Assembly: GCA_949357655.1 (NCBI GenBank)
Contig: CASHTG010000004.1
Location: forward strand, 496,001 to 560,000
Origin: Parascedosporium putredinis
Taxonomy: Eukaryota > Ascomycota > Sordariomycetes > Microascales > Microascaceae
DNA length: 64,000 bases
Direction: 5' to 3'
Part shown: in pieces, positions 35,901-48,679 of the stretch
Position numbering within the stretch: the stretch's first letter is position 1
How the letters are laid out: every line of letters starts with the position of its first letter
Position numbers and translations under genes: made by a program
Notes under the pieces: generated by a model
Seen by the model: the letters and a program-made list of their open reading frames with translations, nothing else
The model's database searches: none
What the model was told of the DNA's origin: nothing

Positions 35901-38133
35901 AAGCGACCGTCTTTCTGGCGCTCCCTTGCCGGATCTCGAAGGAACCCTCCTGCTCGCAGTTCGGGATATCGTACCAAATTCCCGCAACGTCATTATTTTC
36001 GCGCCCTTCACCCTCGCTCTTGCTCCCACGCTCTGTCATCTCCTCGAACGCTATAGCTTCCAAAAGGGAGGGTGCAGAACACGGACTAATCCCTTTTTGG
36101 TGTATCTGGGCCAAGGTCTCCCACTTCCCTAAACGGTTGGTGAAGAGGCACTGGTGAGAGTTTGGGAATCGCACATGCACATCCACCCTCACATCCACGG
36201 TCTCTTCGATCTCCTTCCCCCACCCATGGTCACCCACTCGGCATTCGCTTTGTGGTAATCATCTCGTCAACCACAATATTGATCTCTTGATCTCTTGCGC
36301 GCACCGGTCATCCCGATGTGGATCTCCTGCAATCTAGCATTGTGAGGACTTGGAAGTGAAGGCCCTGCCCAATATTGCCCACCAAACTTGCCACCGACAG
36401 ACAGAACGGGATTTGTTTTCTTTGGCACCCTACAGTCTCTTCTGGTTTTGTTTTTTGGTTCTTTTTTCTTTTTCTTTTTCATTTGCACCTTGATCATCAT
36501 TTTAGAGTGGCCCGTGCCTTTCCTTTCCTCGTTCAACTCCCCAGATACATTCTCACCCAGTGCCCCATACCTGTGGCTCAGAGAAGATCTCGATCTAACG
36601 GCGAGCTTGGCCCCAAGCCGAACCCCGAATCACGCCTCCTGATCAGGTCCTTCCCGGAACACATCTCTCTTTACGAGATCAACGCCCCGCCTCCCTCTGT
36701 ATGACCCTTGTCCGACGACTCTTCAAATTGGGCATTCCCGAGCTCGAGAACAGCCAGATCAGAGAACTCGGCTTGCTACGCTGACCCTGCCTCGTGTTGA
36801 TAATCTCAAAGTTCCACATACCCTTGGAAGGAGAGCTTTCAGTGTTAAGCTTCTGGACGTCAACCGGCTTGGCTACCCTCGTGAGAAAAGAAAAATAAAG
36901 CTAGAAAGAAAAAAAGGTAATGTCATAACACTCCCATTCATTCATGGTCCTGTAACCCCTTGTCGACATGCACTAGCCACCCCTCCCCTCTTCGGAAAGC
37001 ACCCCTCTACTCGGCTCAGTCTCCGAAAACACCTGGAGGGCGGTGATGACGGACCTCTTGCCTTTGGGGTGGACCGAGACCTTTGCATCCAGAAGTGCTT
37101 GTCTGCTTCTTCTACCGTCTCTCCGTCACTCCGTCACTCCGGGAGAGCTTTGTTCCCACACGCCCCTCCTTTCCCAATGGATCCTAGTCGCGCGAATTGG
37201 GCGGCTTTCACACGCCCCTCTTCGTCTCCGCCCTGGTTCCTTTTCTACCCTGGCCCTGACCCCATCTGCTAGCGCGGACTGATGGCCCTGGGCTACCCTC
37301 AATCGCTCCTCCTTAAACCATCCGCGTACACCGCCCACACCACTTCTATCGTTCGCTGAAACAGTGGATGTCGTTGCCCCGAGTCTACCGAAATGGCGTC
37401 TCATTTTGCACGCCCATGCAGCCGCCAAACTACCTTATTTCGCCTCCCTAGCCTCTAGTCCTGTCATTTTTGGTGGCCTTGTTCTTCTTGTGCTTCTTTC
37501 TGCTGGCCTGGCCCCTCATCTCCCCCTCACTCCCTCGCCCCGACCCCCAAAAGCCGATCCTGCTAATAGCATCAACCCATCCCCAACAGCTCCACATCCC
37601 ACCCGAGAGCCCCATTCTTGCCACTTGATCATTATAGATCACGGTTCGTGTACCGTAGATGGTTAACATTGCTCCCCACCTGCTAGTCTCATATTATCCT
37701 CCCATCGAACTGGGTGAGCTAAGGGAACCGCCGTCCACGGGACTACCTTCCCATACGAAGTACACATCCCTCGCCGTCTTCGATTTCTTCTTCAACCCTG
37801 CGTGCCACGGCAGCAACTGCTACAACTTCTGTACCTTACCACGGCCCTTCACACCCGGCAGGGAGTATGTACCTTTCGGAACCGTCCCCATCTTTCCTTC
37901 ACCCAGACACCCTCCCGCTCTCCCCCAGAAAGTGACCCGCCCACCCCTCCGGGGTGGCGTCAAGGACCTTCCATTACAAAACCATCACGTCTCCTCCCTC
38001 ACTCGATTCTCTTGAGATCTTGAAATATCATTCTTCTGTCTTTATACCTAGGAGGTTAGAGATCAACACCCAGTGGGCTTAACCGTTCTTCTTCTTCATC
38101 CTTACCCTCGCCCTCATCCCGTCCTCCTCTTTC

Positions 38134-38148
38134 ATATATATATATATA
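38134..38148 (+). promoter_or_regulatory. TATA-type (TA)n promoter element of the Zn2Cys6 gene
   Basis: An uninterrupted ATATATATATATATA stretch lies about 100 bases before the ATG at 38248, downstream of a CT-rich region. Position and composition fit a TATA element. No experimental start is known. Confidence 0.45.
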
Positions 38149-38247
38149 CCCAGGGAACCCACAACATCATCCAACGTCGATATATCCCTTTGACACCTCT
38201 TGCGTCTATTCCTTCTTGATCCCACGCACACACTCATCACCTTAGGT

Positions 38248-41200
38248 ATGAGCGCATCAGTTTTTGTACCAATGAACGTTCCTCCGATGGGCGGCCCTCC
38301 GATGGCGGGTGTTTATCCCGTAGCGATTCCAAGGGCCCAGGTTGGCATCGAAAGGCTTCCATCTCGCCGTATGAGCAACGAACCCCGAGAGTCGATGAAC
38401 TGCAAGTCATGCCGAAAGCGAAAGGTATGTGACTGCAACTAGCGGGAGCCTTGTTTGTCTCTGAGAGCATAGACTAACACAAAGCCCCTCCCCAAAGATC
38501 AAGTGCAATAGGTTGCGACCCTCTTGCGAGGCCTGCCAGGTTTTCCAGTGCCCTTGCATATATGGTAAGTTTCATGCGCAGCGCATAAAAAGAGCTTTTA
38601 CAAGCGAAGCCTCGGAACCTAACAAAGCCTTGTTGCATATTAGATGCCGTGCCTAAAAAGCGTGGCCCCAAGACCGACGTTCTCGAGGCACTTTTGAAGC
38701 GAGTTGACGGCCTAGAGGCAAAGCTGAGGGAAAAGAATGCCTCGGCCTCACCCACCACCCCCACCACACCAGGCGCCCGGGACGATTCCCTCCCGTCGGC
38801 CCTCAGGGTGACTCGGATTCCGAACGACAGATTAAGAGGCTCGCTATCGACACAAATAGAGGGGCAGATGGCAACGAGACTGCTTTGTTTTCGCCCATTC
38901 CCGCTAGGTACGCCACATAGAGTTATAAATTGTTGCGATTGGACGGTGGCCTAACTTGAAACCTGCAGGGAACCCTCACCAACGATACAGACCGAGGCTC
39001 TTTTCGACACCTACTTTACCCGATTCCACGCCAAGCCCTATTACATCCTCGATGAATCCTCGGTACGGCAACGCATGCAACTAAACCAACTTCCCAGCTA
39101 CCTCGTCCACGCCGTTTATGCTGTGGCAGCCAGGTTCGTGCAATTTTCGCATTAATGTTGACCGCCTAATACTAATTGATTGCTTCTAGGTTTACCTTGC
39201 ATCCTAGCGGGTATCGCTCTGCAGTCAAGCTTAGCGAAGAGTATGCCTCGCTGGCGAGGAGGAGCTTGACATTGACGAACCCTCGGTCGATGCCTTGCAG
39301 GCGCTCATCCTCCTTGTCCTTGCTTTCACAGCTGCTGGGAAGGGCAAGAAGGCCTACATGCTCATGAGTAAGAAGCAACCCCGCAATCCTACCCTTGTTC
39401 TATGGTGCAACGAAGACTAATTCTATGGTAGCCAATGCTGTCGGGATGGCCATGGCGTTGGAGATTCACAGGGAGATTGACCCTCACGCCAGGGTAACTC
39501 CTGTCGAGAGGGATGTCCGGCGGCGGCTATTTTGGACTTGTTACCTTTTGGATCGCTTCCTAGCTTGTGGCTCGAAGCGCCCTTCCTTATTTCCGACAAG
39601 GCGATCCTCCTCCGACTACCATGCTGGTCTCCCAGCCAGTCGTCTCTCCCCATCGAGGGCGAGTTCTTCAACTCGGGCTCTAACCTCCAGTATCTCCAAG
39701 GTAGCGGAAAGAAGTTTCAGGGAAGCACTGGCATGCTCATCGACATCTCCCGCATTCTCGACATCACCAACAGGTACCTGGCGGCGGGAGGTGTCAAGGA
39801 GACTCGCATTTCCCGTGGCACTCGCTTTCCAACCTATCCAAGATCCGACAGGATCTCGACACCTGGGCGTCCGGAACAGTAGATCTCTTCTCTAACCCCG
39901 CCGCTTTGTTTGGGCAAGCGGACTCCACCGTCCTCGTCCTAAGCAAGCTAATCTACCACGTCATCCACTGCCTTATCTACCGCCCATTCCTGCCCATCGA
40001 CCTTTCCGAGCTTGCGGGCACTGGTCAGCATCAGTCGTGGCAGATTGAAGCAACCAATCTTTGCTTCCTGCACGCAAACGCCATTGCCGAGCTCATTGAC
40101 ATTGGGAAGCAGGCGGGGACGGTTGAATGGCCAGAGTTTGTGGGCTACTGTATCTGCACCGCTGGCACGGTTCATATACACGGAGCTCATTACCATAAGA
40201 ACGGGGTTGGCTCGGGAAGCGAGGTGTTTGGGTCGTCTGCCGAGTTCCTCTCTCGTGAGATGCAGCAGCTTAGCGAGCTGAGATACGCCTGGGCCAGTGT
40301 CCAGCACCAACGGGAGATCTTGCAGGGCATTTACAATGCGCATTCAGAGCTGGTGAAGTCGGTGGCGAACAATGCGATGGGCTACTCGCCTGCTTTCCAC
40401 TTGGAGGACTTCTTTGACCGCTACTCCAACATTGGCGGGCCTGATGGACAGTCCTTCAACTTTGACGCTGCCAACCTTAGCCTTTCCGACGTCATGGTTG
40501 ACTTCACCGCGGACGCCTACACGGGCCATGACCTGTACGCGCCCCGCGGTGAGAGCAACGAGTCCGCACAAGGGCGCCCCATGCTGAAGAGGAAGAGCAC
40601 GGGTGCCTCGGATCGGCAGCGACCCAGCTTGGCCTCTCTATCATTCGCACCGGGGCAGATGGGCGGCCACAATGGGCCCCTTAGCGCTGCGAGCATGCCC
40701 ACGCCTCACCAGCACAGCTTCGCCAACATGCCTCCTCCGCCTTCGCCCATGATTGCGACTCCAAACTCGCTCCCCGCTCACTCGGACATGTCAGACCACT
40801 CCCCACATATGAACAGGGTCGAGCACATGAACGAGGTGGCGGCCAACCACGCGGCGATGGCGGCAGCTGAGGCGGCGGGATTTGGATTGACGGCCAACCA
40901 GGGTGCCCCCATCTCACCGATTACCAGTAACGCTCACTTTACTCCCCGTACACTTCATACACCCCGGGCCAGGGAGCAGGCAGCAATCACGGCGAGCGAA
41001 TGAATGGTGGCTACGAAAACGTTTTCGAGCCTATGTCCCCCAACGGGTTTGCCAACCATGGCGGCTGGCACGGCGAGGAAGGAGGCAACAAGCAAGATGG
41101 CGGCAACGTGGCAATGGCCAACTCGGATGCCAGGAGCACCAGTGGAAGCACGGCGCAGGGGGATGAGAAGGATCCTTTCCTCTCCCTTCTTGAGCAGCTT

Positions 41201-41296
41201 GCGGAGAACGAACAGAGACAGGGAGGAGGTGAGGCCCATAACGGCGGAGAACTTGATTTCTTCATGAGCAATGGCAACAACGGGCGCGTGCATTAG
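38248..41296 (+). CDS. Zn2Cys6 (GAL4-type) transcription factor with Fungal_trans domain (frame-broken)
   Basis: Nuclear regulator of about 906 residues. The binuclear cluster is CKSCRKRKIKCN then RPSCEACQVFQCPCIYD, six Cys, split by introns 38425-38497 and 38565-38643. A basic linker (PKKRGPKTD) and a dimerising heptad segment (LEALLKRVDGLEAKL) follow. The middle is the Fungal_trans regulatory domain: TEALFDTYFTRFHAKPYY, LVHAVYAVAARFTLH, NAVGMAMALEIHRE, VERDVRRRLFWTCYLLDRFL. Further introns are 38908-38968, 39134-39189 and 39368-39431. The C-terminal third is Met/Pro/Ser/Asn-rich and probably disordered, ending ELDFFMSNGNNGRVH. Breaks of -1 occur at GGG 38806-38808, GG 39261-39262, CC 39585-39586, GG 39798-39799 and CCCC 40944-40947. 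Target genes are unknown; I do not recognise a named orthologue. Confidence 0.9.
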
Positions 41297-41474
41297 GGAA
41301 AATATGGTTATCATCATCATGCTTGTTTATGGGTTAACACGTCGTTACCATTGTATTACTAGCATAACTGGGGACTGGATCTGTACAACGAATTTACGCG
41401 ATTATGAAGAGAAAAAAACGGCATGAATATTCTACAAACGTTTGATTCTACGTTTCCCTGCCTCACTCAATTCT

Positions 41475-41508
41475 TGTGTGCGTGTGTGTGTGTGTGTGTT
41501 TTTTTTTT
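41475..41508. repeat. (TG)n microsatellite ending in a T run
   Basis: An alternating TG tract interrupted once by C, followed directly by about ten T. It lies about 180 bases after the stop codon of the Zn2Cys6 gene. Confidence 0.9.
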
Positions 41509-42410
41509 CTTAAGTCCTACCGTGTACGAGGTGGCTGTTGAAGCATTTACAAGTGGATCAAAGCTCACGAAGGATAATCGACTGACATGTGAGAGGACGC
41601 TGCTCCTACTAAAGTAGATCGCTCGGATGTTCAAACTTCTTGCGCCGCTTGTTGTCGGTGTCTTGCTCCACGTCCTTCTAGTGTTCTGCCAAGCGCTCCT
41701 TTGGATGAGGAGTACGACTACGAGTCCCCACCGCTAGCCGCCCACCAACTGAGAGGGCGGTTAAGGAAGGAAGCTGGACGCCGACGTCGCCCACGGACAA
41801 CAATCCCCGTCCGGGCACGTCTTGCGAGGGTGTGTGGAGATTTGAAGCCAGGGTGGGGAGAGGAAGGAAGGCCAGGGAAATGTTTGAAAGGAATGGAGGG
41901 CAAGGAGGCGATGTGATCGTGAATGTTGGAAATTGGGGCCCGATTCCTATCTTGATGTGATGTGCTTTTGATTATTACCGGGCACCCTTGTGGGACTCAT
42001 AGGGGGAGGAGGGGACCCGCTCGGCAAGGGATGGGATGGAGGAGGGAGGGGGAGGGCGAAGGATGAAGGGGAGGCGGACAGATCTCGATTTCCCTTGGCT
42101 TGGCTTGAACTTGGATCCATCCACTCGCACGGTGATGGTTCGTTGCCCTTGTCCTTGGGAAGAGACGAGCCTGGGGTAATGATCTAGTGAAGAGCGGGGA
42201 AGGGCTTGTGTGGTGGATGGCTGGCGGGAAGGGAGGGAGATGAAGGTACGGAGTACGTTGTGTACTTTGGAGATGCCCAAGGACGGCCGGGACGATGAAA
42301 ATGAGTGTTATTTTTCTTGTTTAAACTTAGTGTATGAGCTTCTCTTCTTCTCAAGGTTAGCGTCCGGTACTTCTTCTTTTGATGGCGAGGACAAGGGCAA
42401 GGACCAAAAT

Positions 42411-42430
42411 GAAGAAGAAGAAGAAGAAGG
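42411..42430 (+). repeat. (GAA)n trinucleotide repeat
   Basis: Six or more tandem GAA/AAG units in a purine-rich non-coding stretch. Confidence 0.85.
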
Positions 42431-45400
42431 AAAAAGGGCCTGCCTCGAGAAACCTGGACTCTGACAGCAAAGGTTACATCGTTGGGATACTTGGAAGACG
42501 AAGAAACCGCACGCCTCTCCAGAAAGGTGGGGAGAGAGCGAGGCATATGGGAAGGGGGACGCGACAAGGACGGGGGAGGGGGTGTCCTACGAGATGAGCG
42601 TGAGGACTCAAGGCAAAAAGGGTGTGAGAAAGGCGGAGGGGGTGGAGAGGGCAACGAATAGGAAGAGAAGGCTACGGGACGGCGGCCCGATGGAGGAAAT
42701 GCCGTGAGCAGCGGGAGTGGGAGGTGAAGAGGACTTTGTTGGAGGAGAGGAACGACATCAACGGTTGGTGGTTGTGGGGCTCAACTAGCTGGGATCTGGG
42801 ATGGTTCTTGAGGGAGAGGGGGTGAGCCGGGGGAAGGGATTGGACAGACATCTGGTCTTCATGGGTTATTACCAGGGGGTTTAACGTGTGGGGAATGGGC
42901 CTTGTCACCACGTTTGTGGATTGATTTTCCTTTGCTTTTGCCTTTTTTTTGAAGAAGAAGAAGGGATGGGGGAAGAGAAGAGGCTACGACGGAAGGGGGA
43001 AAGGTGAGGAAAGGGGGAGATGAGGGGATTCGGAAAGATGAGGTTGCGAGGAAGGGAAATCCGGGGTGGGCTAAGATGAGAGAGAGTACATGCAGTATCG
43101 CCGGGAATAGGTGGTGATGGGTGCTGAATGGGGCGGGCCTTGCAGTTTTTGACAAGTAACTACCATCAATGACACTACGCTCACACAACTATTCAGTACG
43201 AGGGGGCATGGGCTTGAACATGGGTGCGTTTGCCCCAGTAGGACCGACCGAGCTAATAGATGATCAGCGAAGAACGGGCGATGGGGGTGTGTTATGTTGT
43301 GAGGTGTGGTGAGGTGTGGAGTGAATTTCTTTTAGAGCGTTTCAAGAAGCCGGAGTTGGATGGCCTGGACGGCTAGCGTAGTCGAGTTTTGATTCTTCAA
43401 GCTGGGGAGGGAGCTTATTTCCTTGCTGGCGGATCCCCTCCCTTCCCCCTTGGCCGCCCTGAATCGTAGACATCGACAAGAGATGAGATGATTTTTCTTC
43501 TTTTTGGCCAGGGGGGCCCTCTATCTGCTTGTTTCTGTTTTTGTTTTTTCTGCCTGGCCCCCCTCTTTCTCGGTTTGACACCTCTTCCACTGCCGCGCCC
43601 CTTTAATTATCTTGATTATCTGATTGCGGGCCCTGTTCGAGGGAGGGCAATGCAGGGGACAGCCCATTTTTTCGAACTCGGTGTCTGCTGTTTCCGATCC
43701 TGACATGTCCGTTGTGGTGGAGAAGAATGAGAAGAGTGACGAGGAACCCGACGCTTTGGGAAGCTCTTTCCCCCTCGGTTACCTCTTTTTATTGATTTCT
43801 CTTAAGCCATTTATTTTTCTTCAGGGATTGAAGGGGAGAGGGGAATCGAGGACGCGTCCTGGTGCGCGAGGTGGAGCATCTTCTCCGGGCCTGTGTTTCC
43901 GGGCGATGGAGATAAAGGGGCACGGACTTTAGAGGAGGGGAAAGAGAGTCAGAGATGGGATGATGGCAAGGTGATGGAAGCGAGGAGGGAGGTGGATGAC
44001 GGCGAAGAGTCGGGAATGGGGAGATAGGAGATGACGTTGTTGATCTTGGGCAAAGTACGTTTTCTTTTTTTCTCTTCTTGTTCTTCTCGCATCCAAGTGT
44101 TCTCTCTTCATGTGCGGATGGTGTTGGTGCTGGGCAAGGTCGTTGCGATGGGACGACTGCTCATCTCTCACTCCGGGCAGGAGAGCATATCGTTTTCCTT
44201 TTCTATGTTGGGGAGGAAAGGATATCCCTCTCTCGCCTCCAACACCTACCTTGATGGCGTTCCACCTTCATGTCCTTATCCTTCAGTTCTTTGTTCCCTA
44301 CAGTTTCCCATTCCTTTCCTCTTCGAAGCCTTGGTTGCAAATCGGCGGCCGCGATTCTCACGCACCCGGGGCAAAATCGTGGACAAAGACGTCTTAAAAT
44401 TTTCAGCCTCACTCTGTTTTTGAAAGGGGGCGTGGACGTGTAAAGGTTTTCTCCCGTTGGGGGCGGAAGCGGAAGCGGGACAGGCGCGGGGATGCACGAT
44501 CCCGCTGTGCGCACACGTCCGTTCCGTTCCGTGTCCGGGGAAGATGCCGAACCGGTCGGTGAAAATAAGCTTTTGGCGGAAAAAGGAGAAGAAGGAAAGA
44601 AGGAAGAAAAAATTGGAAAGGAAAAGAAGCAAAGCAATAGGAGAGCAGGCATGCCTCTCGACAAGACAAAAAATACGGGAAGAAACGAAAAAGCGTGCTA
44701 AACACAAGAGGCGTAATGCGCAATGGCAATGGAGAACTGATAAACTAATACCTAGAAGCACAAATCCTCAGACACTCTCGAACACGGGCCCTACCTCTTC
44801 CTTTGCAACGGAAGGCGGCGATCTTGGAACGAATCGGGGCATCCAGGCCTCGACACGAATGGAAAGGGGGATATAGCGAAATGGATGGTGTTCAAGCTCC
44901 ATGCCATCACGGTCTAGAAGAGTGCAGGGAGATCGAGTGCCGGCTCCTGCAGGATCGCAATGGCTCAATTGAACATGACGACCGCGATATCTCGCCAAGA
45001 GGCGACCGTGCCCAGAGTGCAGGCTTCGAGGGGGTGTTCTGCCTTGAAAAGGGATGATCTCGTGTTGCCTCTTTCTCCCATATTTTCCCTCCCCCAAGGA
45101 TCCGCTGTTTGATTGAGGTTGCTAACGTACTCTACATTTAGCGCTTCGAGGTCTTCGAGGACTTTATCGCATCTTGCTCGTTTCCCTCGCCTTTCGCATT
45201 CTCCTATCAGGTCCGTTTAGTGAGGGTGCTGGGAGAATTCCGCCCAGAGCTTGGCTGGGGGTGGTGTGCTGCATCTAGCGCATCTTGGCGAACCTTTTCC
45301 CCGATCCCTCTCGTATAAAGTCGATCAGCCACGATCCAAGAGATTGATAAGCGAGGGCTCTGACATCCCACGAGTATCCCTTGGGGGAGAAAGGAAGAAG

Positions 45401-48400
45401 GTGAACGCCCCCTAGTGGGGAGGGTGGGTTTGAGGTAAGAGGCGCTCCGGCGCTCCGCTAAAAACCGCCAGTAAGTTTTTAGGCGAGTCTAAGCGGCGAG
45501 AGAGGGTCCCCCTTTCATCACCTGGCCAAGATCTGGGGCGGAAAGCTTGAATCTCTGCTCGGTCGCAAGCTTCATGGGACTAGTGAGTCTTGCTTATGGG
45601 TGTGCCAAGTGCCGCGCTCATGAGATGTCGCCAAGGAGGGACCACCCGAGGTGTCAGAATCAGGGCGAGCTATTTGAAGGGAGCGAGAGGGCCGTGGGAG
45701 CTTTCTTGCTTTCTTGGCAAGGCTAGGTCGGGACGCGCTTCCATCCGTAAGAGGGGAAGGATCGCATTGCATCGAGCTGAGCCAGCCGGCCCTCTTAAAG
45801 ACAGCGATCCCGAGTTCATTTTCCCCTCTTCAGGGAGGCGGACTTTTGGGAGAAGGCCATATATGCTTCCAAGGAGATCCGAAGAGACCCATCAGGCGAA
45901 AGGCAAAAAATGGATACATCATCCGGGCTTGCCCTAGGGCTAGGCCAGAACACCGAGGGGCCGCGAATTCTTGTTATATCGCCAAAGGGGGCTCTCTATG
46001 GCGTCCCCCCGCGCACAAAACATCAAATTGATCAATCCAAGGCTATATCTCTGATTGTGGCGTTTGCTCCTAGGTCAAGGGAGAGTCAGAGTGCTACCTT
46101 TTGACACCTTTGTGGGATCGGCAAGGTTACCCGGCCCTTCCCCAAGATTCCCTTCTCCATCCATCTGCACCTTGCTTTTCCTCCCCTCGTGCTCCAGTGT
46201 CCATCCGTGGAGGAGTATAAAACCATCCGCCATTGTGGGGTTGAGACATTCTTACACTTGCTCTAAGCCCGCTCGTCAGGTTGGTTCCACACCGCGCTCG
46301 ACACAAGGTTTTGCGCTAATAAAGCTGTCGCTGAAAAGGGGGAGGGCTTGGGAAAATAAGAAGAAAAACGGTATAGACTCTATCCAGCCCCAGTTTGTAA
46401 TGCTAGGTAAGGCTAGCCCAATCATCCAAAGATGTGGCTCTCACACCCGCCCCCAACCCTTCAACACACGCACCCAGGCCGAGATTGGGTAGCGCGAGGG
46501 CGGAAAAGAAGACAGCAATGGGGCAGAGAAGATGGGGGGGCTTGCTGATAAACAAATCGATGACGTCTCGGTGGTGGGACAAAACGAGTGAGGTGGTGAC
46601 AATCATCCTGACATTCAAAAATCCAACGTTGGACAAGCGATCTTACTCTCACCATCTCTTCAAAGATGTACCCTTCTATTTTCTCCCCTCTGTGTGGATG
46701 CCTCCTTGCGCTCTTGCCCCCTTGCCCCCTCCTTGTCCGCGCCTGTCAACCTGGCACCTGGGCTATTTACCGTTCTTGCTTACCTGTTGCTCTTCTCCAA
46801 CCCCCTCCTATTCTACCTCAGGCCCCGCAAAGAGTACTTTGGGATTCATGGTGAAGTGACTGTGAAGAGTTGGATGTAGAAACGTAAAAATGTAGAAACC
46901 TGCAACGGTGTGTAATGCTCCGAGTGGTCGAGAATGACTGATGGGTGTGCATGAGAACGGCGTTGACATATGCAATGCGCAAGTGAGGATCGAGGGGGTT
47001 GCTCAACTGACCCGATCTCAACCTGCGCAGCAGAAAAAGAAAAGCCAAGACGGTTTTTCTTTCATGAGTGAGTGCGCACTGGATTCTATTGATGGGCCAG
47101 AGCCCGAGCCTCATTACAACATCCAAATCTCGTCTGTATCAATGGAAGAGGCGTGACCGCTACCCATTGAAGGAACATTGAGGGGAGCGACGTGTGATGC
47201 CGATCGGACATGTAGAATAAGGGGCGTGAGGGGGATAGAACCCATACATGGATGTAGGGACTTGAAGCCCATCATGTGAGGATTTACCGCAATCGGCATC
47301 TCCAAGCAGGACCCTGACTTTTGGCCTCTTGTCGCACGAGCTGGCGGTGTCATGTTGTACGTTGCCAATCCTCGCCCAAGGCAGAAGACATCATTGACCG
47401 CCTGTCCTGCGCTCACACAAGTCAGTTATCACGCTGAATCACACAATAGCACCCTGGTAATTTTTAACAAGATACAAACTGGCGAAGAGAAAGGGAAGAA
47501 AAGCAAAACAAAGCAAGGCCGCCAACCACCCCTAAATCGCGACCGGCCTGCCGCATGGTACCCCGCGTGGCGAACAGGCGGACATTCAAGCACCCACGTC
47601 TTACGCCCCCGCCTCCGAGTCTTGCATCCCATTCATTGGTTGAGGCCGCCCCGGAACGGACCGACCAAGGAAACCAAACCCTCAGTCGTGTCTGCGTGCG
47701 TTGATCTTTAAACTTGAAGGCTTGGGGCTCCGTGAAGGAGGACGAACAGGCGGACGACACTCCGCGACGACAGTCCCTTTCGTGTCTCGTGTCCGAGAAG
47801 GCTACTTCCTCGATTCATTCCACAGCAGCCATCCTCTATCGCCGGCCCATTGTTTCCGGGGGCCATCTTTGGCGGCCATCAAGGCGGTCCCAGTCTTGAG
47901 CCTTGATTCCTTGTATCGCCACGCTGCTGCCCAAATCATCGGCCAGGTACGGTAACGCCCATCACCGGCGGGCCATTTTGCTTCAACTTAGCATGGCGCT
48001 AGCCCTTGTCTTTTTTCCCTTTTTTCTCTTTTCTTTCTCTTTTCAATGGTCTTCTTCTCAATCCGTCAAGTCCCACAAACTGTCACCAAGGGCAAGAAGT
48101 CGAACTTCGTGAATCCACGGCCTGTGGGCCATCCCCTCATTCGTCTTGCCCGCCGCATCAAGCGTTCAAGGTGGCCAACCTAGCCCCTCCTGTCTGAGGT
48201 TCCCATTTGCTGTTGGTCACATCACATCCATTCCCCCTCCACCCTCTCAATTTCTTCCTCTTCCCTCCGAGGACCCCCTCGCCGGGCAAAGCATGCACGC
48301 ATCACTTTGACCCGCTTGCCGCCCGCCTTGCTTTTCTGCCAGTTGTCCTGCGTTGAGCCAGAGCTGGCGAGGCCAATTATGGTCACCGAATTTGACTGCC

Positions 48401-48642
48401 TTGGCCCCCTTGCTTGCATCCTGCACCACGGCCCGTTGGCCTTTCTTACCTTTGCTAGCTTTTTTTCTTCCTTGTCTCTGTGTCGCTCTCCACTTGCCAG
48501 CGGTGTCTTCTTTGCCTACATGTGGTTCGTCTCTTTTCCATCCTTGCCCCCGGCCCCACGAGCGTGAGGAACACAGCCAAGAGGGAAACTCAACTGGATT
48601 CTCGAACGGCGACAGGGGGAGAAGAGTAGATCAATATCTTGT

Positions 48643-48679
48643 TTGACCTGCTTGGCCAACTTGACCTGCTTGACCTGCT
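48643..48679. repeat. Three close copies of TTGACCTGCT
   Basis: Copies start at 48643, 48661 and 48670, the last two overlapping by one base. They may be a short tandem duplication or a cluster of protein-binding half-sites. There is no gene close by. Confidence 0.5.

Larger units (their letters stand above)
18875..38247. other. About 19 kb with no recognisable gene
   Basis: Both strands were read for conserved domains and none was found. Open frames are short (under about 220 codons), often begin at non-ATG codons and show no family resemblance. Contents noted are an oligo-T/oligo-A hairpin (20164-20195), T/C-rich tracts near 22450-22505, a CA tract (32894-32924), a somewhat AT-richer stretch around 34100-34200, one minus-strand frame that could be a 5' exon (31662-32252), and the TATATA-containing promoter region of the Zn2Cys6 gene. 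No transposase, reverse transcriptase, terminal repeat or strongly AT-rich RIP block was recognised. Frame-broken genes could be hidden here, given the indel pattern elsewhere. Confidence 0.5.

Noticed and set aside
18875..38247. Transposon or RIP-mutated repeat block
   Set aside because: No transposase or reverse transcriptase motif, no terminal repeats and no strong AT skew were seen by eye. Absence is not proven without repeat searches.
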